Source: an uncultured beta proteobacterium (GTDB taxonomy: Bacteria > Pseudomonadota > Gammaproteobacteria > Burkholderiales > Burkholderiaceae_C). Taken from it: 37,785 nt of DNA. The notes under the pieces are model-generated. The model did no database searches. It was given only the letters and a program-made list of their open reading frames with translations, and was not told the DNA's origin. The translations under genes and the position numbers were made by a program. The stretch is from assembly GCA_903830985.1 (NCBI GenBank), contig CAIKVZ010000032.1:1-37785 (forward strand), in the 5' to 3' direction. Shown piece after piece: positions 12,204-20,501 of the stretch (positions are counted from its first letter, which is position 1; the number at the start of each line of letters is the position of its first letter).

Positions 12204-12214
12204 TTGTCGGACAA
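12204..12214 (-). promoter_or_regulatory. Palindromic operator TTGTCGGACAA over the udh-operon start site
   Basis: Perfect inverted repeat TTGTC-G-GACAA placed at about +1 to +11 relative to the predicted transcription start, a classic repressor position. The pattern resembles operators of FadR-subfamily GntR regulators, which often control sugar-acid genes. The same palindrome with C in the centre occurs at 23313-23323 before the pectin operon. No GntR gene is in this window, so the regulator is unknown. Confidence 0.7.
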
Positions 12215-12220
12215 GTGGAA

Positions 12221-12249
12221 ATTATCTGAATACCCAGAATGACCGTCAA
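12221..12249 (-). promoter_or_regulatory. Sigma-70 promoter of the galacturonate operon
   Basis: On the minus strand, TTGACG (12244-12249) and GATAAT (12221-12226) are 17 bp apart, close to consensus at both boxes. The predicted start is near 12214, leaving a leader of about 100 nt before udh. The same two hexamers with the same spacing recur at 23329-23357. Confidence 0.7.
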
Positions 12250-12267
12250 GAGGTTTTGCATGAATCG

Positions 12268-12282
12268 AGGGAAAACCCCTAG
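12268..12282 (-). promoter_or_regulatory. AGGG-AAAA-CCCCTAG element upstream of the udh promoter
   Basis: Imperfect inverted repeat (AGGG/CCCT arms) centred about 61 bp upstream of the predicted start, a position typical of an upstream-binding activator. Close copies occur at 23376-23390 and 25201-25216. The binding protein is unknown. It could also act on the divergent epimerase gene. Confidence 0.5.
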
Positions 12283-12380
12283 CGTTGGTGAAAGTTGCGG
12301 TTCGTGAGTACCCCGCTAGCACCCATTGGCTGAATGCCCCCCGGGCCAGCCTGATCAACACGCACCTTCACGGATTGAAC

Positions 12381-13250
12381 ATGAGCACCTCGCTTGAACT
12401 GCGCCATGCCGGACTGCGCTGCGAAATCGCACCGCAGATCGGCGGCGCAATCGCAGGTTTGTGGTTCGACGACGTTCCAGTTTTGCGCTGCACCCCGGCC
12501 GAGTCATTGAACTCGGCACGCCGCTCGGGCAGTTTCGCCCTGCTCCCTTTTTCCAACCGCGTGGCGGATGCCTGCCTGACCTGGGCGGGCGTGCGGCATG
12601 CCCTGACCTCAACGCCTGGCGACGAGCCCCATGCCATTCACGGCGTGGGCTGGCAGCGTCCCTGGACGGTGCTTGAAGCGTGGCCCGACCGCGCGCGACT
12701 GTCCCTGATGCACCAGCCCGACGCCACCTGGCCTTTCGCCTTCGAGGCCGTGCAAAGCCTGGCGCTCAGTGACGAGGGCCTGACCATGGGCCTGAGCTTG
12801 CGCAACCTCGCAGGAGAGCCCGTGCCGGTGGGGCTGGGATGGCACCCCTATTTCGTCAAGCGCGCAGGCTGCCGCATCTCGTTTCACGCGAAGGGCCGCT
12901 GGGAGATGGGTGCGGACAAACTGCCCACGCATCGCGTCTCAGCCAAGGGCCTGGTCAGCGATTGCGCAGCGCTGCAGGTCGATCACTGCTTCGACGGCTG
13001 GGACGGCACAGTGCAACTGCGCGACGAACAGTTGCAGACCCGGGTCACGGCCGGCCTGGACCATCTCGTGGTCTACACGCAGCCCCATCTGGACTTCGTG
13101 GCGCTGGAGCCGGTGAGCCACGTCAACAACGCCGTCAAGCGGATGTCAGGCACCGACTCCCTGGGCTTGCGCATCCTGCAGCCGGGTGAAACCATGGCCG
13201 CCGAGATGCGCATTCAGGTCGAGTCCGTCGCGCCCTTGCGCCGGCCGTGA
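12381..13250 (+). CDS. Aldose 1-epimerase (mutarotase) family protein, possibly galacturonate mutarotase
   Basis: Interconverts alpha and beta anomers of a sugar. About 289 residues, galactose-mutarotase-like beta-sandwich. Conserved residues are R60 in PFSNRVAD, H87 in AIHGVGW, the catalytic H155 in GWHPYF and the catalytic base E243 in VALEPVSHVNNA. No signal peptide is seen, so it is cytoplasmic. The ATG at 12381 gives the family-typical N-terminus. A frame open to 12285 would add 32 residues of unlike composition that run into the regulatory region. It is divergent from udh and shares its control region. Udh enzymes act on a cyclic anomer, so supplying the right anomer of galacturonate is a sensible but unproven role. 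It ends 3 bp from the convergent GH28 gene. Confidence 0.88.
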   Translation: MSTSLELRHAGLRCEIAPQIGGAIAGLWFDDVPVLRCTPAESLNSARRSGSFALLPFSNRVADACLTWAGVRHALTSTPGDEPHAIHGVGWQRPWTVLEAWPDRARLSLMHQPDATWPFAFEAVQSLALSDEGLTMGLSLRNLAGEPVPVGLGWHPYFVKRAGCRISFHAKGRWEMGADKLPTHRVSAKGLVSDCAALQVDHCFDGWDGTVQLRDEQLQTRVTAGLDHLVVYTQPHLDFVALEPVSHVNNAVKRMSGTDSLGLRILQPGETMAAEMRIQVESVAPLRRP

Positions 13251-13253
13251 AGC

Positions 13254-15119
13254 TCAACCGCGTGGCTTGGGCTGCGGATCCTGAACGAAGGAATTCAGCG
13301 ACGTGGAGATCCGCTTGCCGTTGAGCATGACATCCTCCAGTTTCAGATCGGAGACGTTGTACAGATAGACCGGCTCCGTCCCGTTGGCCGTTCTTCCGAA
13401 ATCACAGTGGCTGATCGCAATTCCGGAGACCGGCTGGATCTGTGCATCTTTTTCCGCCCCGTTGAAGCTGGCCCTGACGGGGCCCAGAATCACGATCGCC
13501 TGGTAGCAGGAAAACTCGCCGTCGGCCCGCTTGACGTTGCCCACCACCACCTCCGATATGTGGACATTGGAAACGGAAGGCGGTCGATTTCGGACCGAGT
13601 CGTTGGATGGCGCGTAGTCGCAGTCAATGGTGATGACGGCACCCGCCGCCGACGCCACGGATTTCGCATGTATCGGTGAACCCGGCAGGCTCTTGTAAAA
13701 GGAAGGCGTGGTCTGCACCCCGTTCGGGATGGCAACGCGTCGCACATACAGGTCCCTGAGATAGCCGCCGCGATTCATGTTGGTCTTGAGGCGGATGGCG
13801 GTGTTCAGCGGATTGGTCTTCCAGTGGATGTTCTGCATCACGATGTCCTGCACATAGACATCCTGAATTCCGGCGGCCATCTCGCTCCCCAAGGTGATGG
13901 CACCGTGTCCGCTTTGCATGATGCAGTTCTGGATCACGATGTTCCGGGACGGCCCGTATTGCGTGTCCTTGTTCTTTCCGGACTTGATGGCAATGCAATC
14001 GTCTCCGGTATCAAAGGTGCAATTTTCCACCAGCACATCCTGGCAGCCTTCGGGGTCAAAACCATCGCTGTTGGGGCCCAGGCTGTTGGCGTGCACATCC
14101 CTGATCCACAGGTTCTTGCAGTTGACCGGATGATGCTGCCAGAACGGCGTGTTGGTGACCTGATAGCCCTGCAGAAGGACATTGGTGCAGCCGATCAGGT
14201 GAATCATGGACGGTCGCAAATAATGCCCCTTGCCGAAAACTCGCCGGTCCGCTGGGACCCCTGCCTCGGAATAGGCCGGCAACAGGTACTCGTCGGCCAT
14301 CCAGCGCGCTCCTTCGCCGCGGATCCGACGGCTTTCCGCTGGAGACAAGTGCGTTGTGAGTCGATCCCACTTTTCGGCGTTCACCGGGTTGGGGACCGCA
14401 CCCGACATCACGGGTCGCGCGCCACGTTCCTGTTCGAGGAGATAACCCAGCGAGTCCTTGCCTTTCCATGTCCACCAGCAGGCATTCGCGTCGGCAAAGG
14501 GGACACCGCCCTGGCCATCCAGAATGCTGGACCAGTCTGCGCCGGTCAGGGCAATGTTGTCCTGGCCATGGGCATAGACCATGGAAGCGTAATTCAGGCA
14601 GTCGTTGCCCTGCCAGCGCGTCATCTCCAGCTTCCCATTCACGCCGCAGTCGTGGGCGCCATGGCGGGCGTAATCGAACGGATCATTGCTGAAATAGAGG
14701 TGCGCGCCCGACTCCAGATGCACGTGCACATTGGACTTCAAAACGACAGGGCCCGCGCAATACCAATTGCCGCCAGGAATGAGAACGCGCCCGCCGCCGG
14801 CCTGTTGGCAGGCGGCTATGGCGGCGGCAATGGCCGCATGGCAGTCGGGCGAATTGGACTGCGGCGCATCCATCTGCCCCTGCTCGGTGTGGGAGACGAA
14901 TGCCCGGATACTGCTGACCGTGCACCTGAGCGCGCCAAATCGCGTGATGGGAAAATCTTCGTCCCGGAACTTGAGCGGCTTGCGCACGCGGTCAATGATC
15001 GCCTGCGCCCTGAGCCAGGGGTCAGAAACGTCTGGCGCAGCGCGTGATGGCGAACTCAGTCCAGCCCAACCCAGGCCGACCGACAAATTGAAAAGCTTTA
15101 GAAGTTGACGTCGATGCAT
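13254..15119 (-). CDS. GH28 polygalacturonase-family hydrolase, Tat-type leader (copy A)
   Basis: Inverting hydrolase of the right-handed beta-helix GH28 family, probably an exo-polygalacturonase or related pectin hydrolase in the periplasm. About 621 residues. The leader MHRRQLLKLFNLSVGLGWAG has a twin-arginine-like RRQLLK. All four GH28 motifs are present: NSDGFD (350-355), GDDC (372-375), SGHG (403-406) and IRLK (442-445). The catalytic block lies some 150 residues later than in compact bacterial enzymes, so there is a large N-terminal insertion containing WYCAGP, DGQGG and YLRPSMI stretches. The copy at 18560-20392 shares this layout. I chose the ATG at 15117-15119 because it gives the leader; its ribosome-binding site is weak. 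It is the last gene of the pectin operon and meets the epimerase gene tail to tail with 3 bp between. Confidence 0.9.
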   Translation of the reverse strand: MHRRQLLKLFNLSVGLGWAGLSSPSRAAPDVSDPWLRAQAIIDRVRKPLKFRDEDFPITRFGALRCTVSSIRAFVSHTEQGQMDAPQSNSPDCHAAIAAAIAACQQAGGGRVLIPGGNWYCAGPVVLKSNVHVHLESGAHLYFSNDPFDYARHGAHDCGVNGKLEMTRWQGNDCLNYASMVYAHGQDNIALTGADWSSILDGQGGVPFADANACWWTWKGKDSLGYLLEQERGARPVMSGAVPNPVNAEKWDRLTTHLSPAESRRIRGEGARWMADEYLLPAYSEAGVPADRRVFGKGHYLRPSMIHLIGCTNVLLQGYQVTNTPFWQHHPVNCKNLWIRDVHANSLGPNSDGFDPEGCQDVLVENCTFDTGDDCIAIKSGKNKDTQYGPSRNIVIQNCIMQSGHGAITLGSEMAAGIQDVYVQDIVMQNIHWKTNPLNTAIRLKTNMNRGGYLRDLYVRRVAIPNGVQTTPSFYKSLPGSPIHAKSVASAAGAVITIDCDYAPSNDSVRNRPPSVSNVHISEVVVGNVKRADGEFSCYQAIVILGPVRASFNGAEKDAQIQPVSGIAISHCDFGRTANGTEPVYLYNVSDLKLEDVMLNGKRISTSLNSFVQDPQPKPRG

Positions 15120-15191
15120 AGAAACTTTTTGTTCATTGAAAGAAGTCGGCAATACCGACCGTACTGACGAATTCGGAGTGCGACGGGTCAT

Positions 15192-17819
15192 TCACTTGTT
15201 TTTGTATTCCGCCAGAAACCTCTTCAGTACCGGTTCCTGCGAAAAGCCGAGCGACTCGAGTGACGATCCGGGAAATGCAGCGTTCAGATTTTTCAAAAAC
15301 TCCGCCACATCAAACTGGACGGGTCGAAAGGAAAGTTTCCCGCTCTGGTTCCAGTCGGCCCAAGGATTTGTCCTGCTGATGTGCGCGCCTATCGTCGAAT
15401 GCATGACCAGCATCTTTCCGACATTTCCGAGCGTGACCGCCCTGATCGTCCCCCTGGGTTCCGGATAGGCGTCTGCATCCCCGAGGACGCAACTGTAGCC
15501 AGCTGGCGTGGGCGTCCCGAAGGGCGTGCACCGCTGGTTGTGAAACCATTGCCGGGCCAATCTGAAGTTTCCGCTCAGGGCGGTTTCGCTGCCGTCATGG
15601 GTGAACTGGCATTGATCGAAAACGAAGCCGTACCGGGCATTCAAGGGGGTACTCGGCGCGGCGACGTAGGAGTCCTTGCGTCGTCCCAGCGACTTGATTT
15701 CGGTTCTGAGGAAAAAGGCCGTTGCATCGCCGAAAATGAAATCCACATCGCCTTCGATGTACGAATCCGCGAAGTAGCTCCTGGAGGTCACGCCGCCCTC
15801 ACGCGACTTCAGGTAGAGCGTGTCCTGCAGGCCCAGCAGCCGGATGCGTTCAAATTGTGACTTGTCTGCGCCGTCGACCATCAGCGCCACGGCCTGGTGC
15901 ATGACTTGTGGCGTGGCGGCCTTGCAGTCTTCAACGCACTGCGGCGAGTCTCGCACATAGGCATTCTCAACCGTCAGATTGCGGGCGTGAAACCCGGCGT
16001 TGCGGGTCCACAGGGTGGCCGTGCCAAAGGTGGTGATGACCGGCCTGCTACGCACCTGTTCGAACATGGACCGGATCGCCGCATCAGCCTGAAGAAACTG
16101 GGCGCCGTGCCGTTGAGCAAATAGCTCGCCGGTCAGCGACGCATCCAGCGAGGCGCTCAGCACCGTGGCACCCGGTCCTTCACCCGTCCCGTACAGCGTT
16201 ATCGGTGCGTCCAGCGCGGGAACATAGACCAGGCCGGGGTGATAGCCCGGCTGAATCGCAATGAAGATGCGCTGGCGGGAGGCGCTCGCCCTGGCGTCCC
16301 TCACGGCCTGATGGATGGCCGCCTGGACCGTGCGAAAGGCCTTGGGCTTTTCAACGCTGAGTGACTGGTCGACCACGTAGTCGGGCTGCGTCACTGCGTC
16401 GGGCACAGGAATCCAGGGGCTGAGCGCCTCCCGCCCAGGTGGCCCGGCATGGCCCAACACCTGCTGAAGCGAATAGTGTTCGACTTCCGCTTCGCTCAAT
16501 TGGGGACGGAAGCTGCGAACTTCACTTTCGGGGAAGGGTTCAAAGCGATCACTGCAATCCATGGCGAGGGCCCTGCCGCTGCCCACAAAATCTATCCCGG
16601 ACGGGGCCTCGGCGTCACGAACCCGCAGGGAATTGGGTCCGGCAATGCGGACCTCCTTGAATACGGTGTGGATGGGCGGACTGTGCTCGGCGCCGATGAT
16701 GACGACCTCGCCCGGCGTCACGCTTCGGATGGACTCAAAGAAGATGTTTTCAAAGGTGGGGAACGATGTGCCTTGCGCCAGTGGGTTGTAACGGGCCGTG
16801 ATTTCGATGGGTCGCTTGACGCCCCGCATGCAGACATCGGAATAGCGGATGTCTTCGACCCGCCCGCCGGCGGAGCTGTCGCTCTTGATGCGCAGACCCG
16901 AAGTGGACCCGTCCATGGTCAATTGCTTCACCTCGACCCGACTCACGCCCCCCAGGGTTTCGCTGCCGATGGACATGCCATGCCCGTTGTAGAAATGGTT
17001 GTCCACGATCGACATGTTCTGCGACGGACCGGCCGCGCTGGCCTTGATCGCGATACTGTCATCGCCGGTTCTGATATGGCTGTGTGTGACCGTGATGTTG
17101 CGCGATGAAATGGGATCGATGCCGTCCGTGTTGCGCGCATCGGACGGGCTGTCTATTCTGATTCCCCAGGCCGTGAAGCCATCGACGCCGTGCAAGGTGA
17201 CGTGAAAGCCGGGAGCGTTGCGCAGGCGGATTTGATGGAGCGTGAATGACTTCGAGTGGTTCACCTCAAGGAGTCTGGGAACATTGTGCTTCAGCGCTTC
17301 AGCTTGTGCCCGGCGGGCCAGTTGCCACCAGGACTCTTTCTTCTCGGAGATGACTTTCCCGCCCTGGCCGTCGATGGCGCCGGCCCCCATCACGCCGCTG
17401 TCTTCGGTATCTTCCGCCGTGATGAACGGGCTGCACCCTTGACCGAATTTATCCAGGCTGCCGCAACTCCCCCGGCCCCTGTCGTAGCGTTTTGCATCGG
17501 TGCTGGCATACAGCGTCGCGCCGGCATCGACGACCAAAGTGACGCCAGAGGGCAACTTGATCGGCCCGGAGAGGAAGGCGCTGAGCTCATTGCTGGCGGC
17601 CAGGTGCACAGCGTGGCCGGTCGGGCAGGCGTTCAAGGCCTGTTGAATTCTTTGCTGGTCGTCGCTGCGGCCCGGGTCCGGGGCGGTCCTGTTGGCGATC
17701 AGGACAGCGCAGGGGGGCGGCAGCTTCGGCTCATTCACATGGCGGGAGTCTTGCGCACAAGCGCAAGACCCCAGCAGCACGCACATGGCGGCAAACAGTG
17801 GCGGCTTCGCGCAGCGCAA
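15192..17819 (-). CDS. Bifunctional pectinase: GH28 polygalacturonase fused to CE8 pectin methylesterase
   Basis: A two-enzyme fusion of 875 residues. The N-terminal half (about 40-430) is GH28 with NTDGID (230-235), GDDS (252-255), NGHG (278-281) and LRIK (309-312). The C-terminal half (about 480-870) is a CE8 pectinesterase with QAVAL (642-646), QDTLY (665-669, first catalytic Asp), DFIFG (693-697, second Asp) and LARQW (754-758) in place of the usual LGRPW, keeping the arginine. The start is a TTG at 17817-17819 supported by AGGGA about 8 nt upstream. The next ATG (residue 12) would still leave a leader. The leader ends LLGSCACAQ, so it may be a lipoprotein (Cys at 19) or cut after ACA. 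It would remove methyl esters and then hydrolyse the exposed galacturonan. It lies 9 bp behind the CE12 gene. Confidence 0.92.
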   Translation of the reverse strand: MRCAKPPLFAAMCVLLGSCACAQDSRHVNEPKLPPPCAVLIANRTAPDPGRSDDQQRIQQALNACPTGHAVHLAASNELSAFLSGPIKLPSGVTLVVDAGATLYASTDAKRYDRGRGSCGSLDKFGQGCSPFITAEDTEDSGVMGAGAIDGQGGKVISEKKESWWQLARRAQAEALKHNVPRLLEVNHSKSFTLHQIRLRNAPGFHVTLHGVDGFTAWGIRIDSPSDARNTDGIDPISSRNITVTHSHIRTGDDSIAIKASAAGPSQNMSIVDNHFYNGHGMSIGSETLGGVSRVEVKQLTMDGSTSGLRIKSDSSAGGRVEDIRYSDVCMRGVKRPIEITARYNPLAQGTSFPTFENIFFESIRSVTPGEVVIIGAEHSPPIHTVFKEVRIAGPNSLRVRDAEAPSGIDFVGSGRALAMDCSDRFEPFPESEVRSFRPQLSEAEVEHYSLQQVLGHAGPPGREALSPWIPVPDAVTQPDYVVDQSLSVEKPKAFRTVQAAIHQAVRDARASASRQRIFIAIQPGYHPGLVYVPALDAPITLYGTGEGPGATVLSASLDASLTGELFAQRHGAQFLQADAAIRSMFEQVRSRPVITTFGTATLWTRNAGFHARNLTVENAYVRDSPQCVEDCKAATPQVMHQAVALMVDGADKSQFERIRLLGLQDTLYLKSREGGVTSRSYFADSYIEGDVDFIFGDATAFFLRTEIKSLGRRKDSYVAAPSTPLNARYGFVFDQCQFTHDGSETALSGNFRLARQWFHNQRCTPFGTPTPAGYSCVLGDADAYPEPRGTIRAVTLGNVGKMLVMHSTIGAHISRTNPWADWNQSGKLSFRPVQFDVAEFLKNLNAAFPGSSLESLGFSQEPVLKRFLAEYKNK

Positions 17820-17828
17820 GCGACTTCC

Positions 17829-18563
17829 CTAGTCTCTTAAATACGGGGCCAGGTCCGGAACAGACTCATGGATGAGCCGTTGGACAGACCGGGCAAACAG
17901 TTTCGCGCCCTTGGGCCCGATGTGCGTGCGATCGAAACGATTGCCTGCCGAGCCCGGTGGCGCAACGGCCAGCGTGTCGGCTTCCTCCTGACCCATCGCC
18001 TGCACCTGCTGACTGCTGTGGGCCAGCAGTTCGACGAGCTGGGTCTGCGTCGCATGCGCCACCCGCCGGGTGGCGTCTGCCCAGGCGTCGAGGTCGCGAA
18101 CCAGCTGTCCTTGCTTGAAGCTGCGTCGCGTCAGCGGCGTTGCAAGTACCGGTTCGCCGCCGCGCTGGCGCACCTCGTCCACATACGATGTGAGATTCGC
18201 GGGAAACTCGGTCTCGAGGTCGGTGGACCGTCCCGGCTTGCCGGGTTGATCGTTGTGCCCGAATTCGATCCACACCCAGGTTGCCGCGAAATTGCCCCGC
18301 GCCTCCAGCAGTTCAAGGACCTTTTGCCAGCTTCCTTCGCTGCGGTAACTGCCCGAACTGCGACCATTCCTGGCCAGGTTGATGCAGGTGACGTCGGGCT
18401 TGAGCAGCTTGCACATTTCATCGCCATAGCCATTGCCACTGGCCAAAGTGGAGTCACCGACCAGGATCAGGCGCACCGGGGCAAGTTCGTTGGCATGGGA
18501 GATCGATGCCACCCCTGACATGAAGAGCAGCGCAATCAGCGAGTGGGTCAGCTGTCTTTTCAT
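17829..18563 (-). CDS. Rhamnogalacturonan acetylesterase (SGNH/GDSL hydrolase, CE12)
   Basis: Removes acetyl groups from rhamnogalacturonan or other pectin backbones. The 244-residue protein has a Sec signal peptide (cleavage near SHA-N at 24). The SGNH blocks are VGDSTLASG (S38), NLARNGRSSGSY (block II Gly), IEFGHNDQ (N104) and FDRTHIGPKGA (D211, H214). This matches CE12 in order and length. The ATG at 18561-18563 overlaps the upstream GH28 stop as ATGA, so translation is coupled. No strong ribosome-binding site is seen. The context (two GH28 genes and a CE8 domain) supports pectin as target. Confidence 0.9.
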   Translation of the reverse strand: MKRQLTHSLIALLFMSGVASISHANELAPVRLILVGDSTLASGNGYGDEMCKLLKPDVTCINLARNGRSSGSYRSEGSWQKVLELLEARGNFAATWVWIEFGHNDQPGKPGRSTDLETEFPANLTSYVDEVRQRGGEPVLATPLTRRSFKQGQLVRDLDAWADATRRVAHATQTQLVELLAHSSQQVQAMGQEEADTLAVAPPGSAGNRFDRTHIGPKGAKLFARSVQRLIHESVPDLAPYLRD

Positions 18564-20392
18564 GCGCCGGCCGACATCACTTCGTTGTAGACGCGGTTAC
18601 CGACAGTGACGTTCTGCAGCCTGATGCCGGTCGCGTTGTACAGGTAGACAGGGTCTTTGGCATTGACAGGATTGCCCAGGTCCGAGTCCTTGATCACGAC
18701 GTCCGAGACCGGCAGAAATGCGGGCAATGGACTGCTTTTGCCGTTGTAGTCGGAAGGTATCGGCCCCAACACCACCAGGGCCTGGTAGCCCGAATACGAG
18801 CCACCTCCCTGATCGACGTTACCAACTTTCAGATTGGTGATATGGACGTTCGACACCACGGGCGGTCGCGTCCTGACGTTGTCCGCTGCGGCGTCATAAC
18901 CGCAGTCAATGGTGATGATGGCGCCCGCCGAGGTCGGGACGGAATTTTTCGGAATCGGGGAATTGGGCAGGCCGTTGTACATGCCGGGGGAAGCGCGCAC
19001 GCCGTTTGGCACGCTGATGTCGCGCAGGTGGATATTCCGGATGTACCCGCCCCGATTCATGTTGCACTTCAGGCGAATCGCGATGTTGAGCGGGTCGGTT
19101 TTCCAGTTCCGATTCTCAAAGACCAGGTTGTGGGCATACACATTCTCGATGCCGCCGGACATGATGCTGCCGAAGGTCAGGGCGCCGTGACCGCTTTGCA
19201 TGCGGCAATTTCGGATGACGATGTTTTTCGCCGGACCCAACTGCGTGTCCAGACCTTTTCCCGAGTCGATGGCGATGCAGTCGTCCCCGGTGTTGAATTC
19301 ACAATCCTCAATGAGCACGCCATCGCAGGACTCGGGGTCAAAACCATCGCTGTTCGGCCCCATGCTGTTGGCAAACACCTTTCTGACGTGCACGTGCCGG
19401 CAATTCACCGGGTTGTGCTGCCAAAAGGGCGTGTTCCTGACCTGATACCCCTCCAGCAGGACCCGCTGGCAGGAGATGAACTGGATCATGTGCGGACGCA
19501 GAAAATGTCCCAACCCAAAAATACGGGAGGTGGCCGGCACCTGCGCTTCACTCAGTGCGCGCAGGAATTCGGGGTCGCGGCGCCAGCGTGGATTCTGCCC
19601 CTGAATGAAGGCCGCTTCTTCTTCCGTCAGGTGCGGGGCGACATCCTTCAGGACCGTCGCGTTCAGCGGGTTGACATGGGCCTCGGAGCGCCCGCTGTTC
19701 TGCACGTAGCTCGTGGCCTGACCGAAGGCGGGTTTTGATCGCCCCTTCCATGACCACCAGCAGTCGGACTCGCCGTCAAACTGGATTCCGCCCTGCCCAT
19801 CGATCACGCTGGTCCAATCCTCACCGGTCAAGGCGATGTTGCGCTGTCCGTAGGCGTAGATCAAGGGCGAGAAATTCAGCAGGTCATTGCCTTCCCAGCG
19901 CGTGAGCGTCAGGTTTCCGTTGGCGCCACAGGGGTAGGCCCCGTGCCGGGCGTAGTCTTCGGGTGCATTGCTGAAGAACAGGCGCGCCTTTGCCTTGAGG
20001 TGCAGGTGGACGTTGGACAGCAGCGAGACAGGACCCGCACAGTACCAGTTGCCCGCCGGAATGCTGACACGACCGCCACCTGCGCGATGGCAGGCCTCGA
20101 TCGCAGTCTTGATGGCGGAATGGCAATCGGGCGCGCCTTTGACGGGCGTGTCCATCTCGACTTGATGGTCGAAGCTGATCCAGCCCGGTCGGGTGCGAAC
20201 GGCACAGGCGCTTGCCCCAAAGTCCAGGATGGAAAACTCTCTGGCTGGGAACACGATCGGGTCTCTTTTGAAGGCCTCGGAAATCGCATCCGCCTGTTGC
20301 CAGGGGCCTGGCGGCAACGGTTGCGCGTGGGCATGGATACGTGCAAGGCCGGCGAAGCCTGCAAGCGCCACAAGTTCTCGACGATTGAGCAT
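18560..20392 (-). CDS. GH28 polygalacturonase-family hydrolase, Tat-type leader (copy B)
   Basis: Paralogue of the enzyme at 13254-15119, about 610 residues. The leader MLNRRELVALAGFAGLARIHAHAQ has a twin-arginine pair and an AHA-Q cleavage site. GH28 motifs are NSDGFD (347-352), GDDC (369-372), SGHG (400-403) and IRLK (439-442). The N-terminal insertion with NWYCAGP, YARHGAYPCG, GNDLLNFSPLIYAYGQ and VIDGQGG closely follows copy A, so the two arose by duplication. The insertion between DGQGG and the catalytic block is more diverged. I chose the ATG at 20390-20392 for the leader; the ribosome-binding site is poor. It is separated from the receptor gene by 109 bp with a stem-loop, and overlaps the CE12 gene by 4 bp. 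The exact bond cut (homogalacturonan, xylogalacturonan or rhamnogalacturonan) cannot be told. Confidence 0.9.
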   Translation of the reverse strand: MLNRRELVALAGFAGLARIHAHAQPLPPGPWQQADAISEAFKRDPIVFPAREFSILDFGASACAVRTRPGWISFDHQVEMDTPVKGAPDCHSAIKTAIEACHRAGGGRVSIPAGNWYCAGPVSLLSNVHLHLKAKARLFFSNAPEDYARHGAYPCGANGNLTLTRWEGNDLLNFSPLIYAYGQRNIALTGEDWTSVIDGQGGIQFDGESDCWWSWKGRSKPAFGQATSYVQNSGRSEAHVNPLNATVLKDVAPHLTEEEAAFIQGQNPRWRRDPEFLRALSEAQVPATSRIFGLGHFLRPHMIQFISCQRVLLEGYQVRNTPFWQHNPVNCRHVHVRKVFANSMGPNSDGFDPESCDGVLIEDCEFNTGDDCIAIDSGKGLDTQLGPAKNIVIRNCRMQSGHGALTFGSIMSGGIENVYAHNLVFENRNWKTDPLNIAIRLKCNMNRGGYIRNIHLRDISVPNGVRASPGMYNGLPNSPIPKNSVPTSAGAIITIDCGYDAAADNVRTRPPVVSNVHITNLKVGNVDQGGGSYSGYQALVVLGPIPSDYNGKSSPLPAFLPVSDVVIKDSDLGNPVNAKDPVYLYNATGIRLQNVTVGNRVYNEVMSAGA

Positions 20393-20465
20393 AGGGTGAT
20401 ACCGCTGGCTTGATGGCACTGACCGTGGGCCCTGAAGCCTGAATGATGGGAATCTGTGATGAGGT

Positions 20466-20490
20466 CCCCGGCGCTGAGTGCGCGCCAGGG
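20466..20490 (-). other. Intercistronic stem-loop behind the pectin-operon receptor gene
   Basis: On the transcript, CCCTGGCGC pairs with GCGCCGGGG (one G-U wobble) around a 7-nt loop, 11 nt after the receptor stop codon. No T-run follows, so it is more likely an RNA-stabilising or partial-termination element than a full terminator. A similar element sits behind the other receptor gene at 32505-32541. Confidence 0.5.
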
Positions 20491-20501
20491 AGCTGTGTTC
20501 A

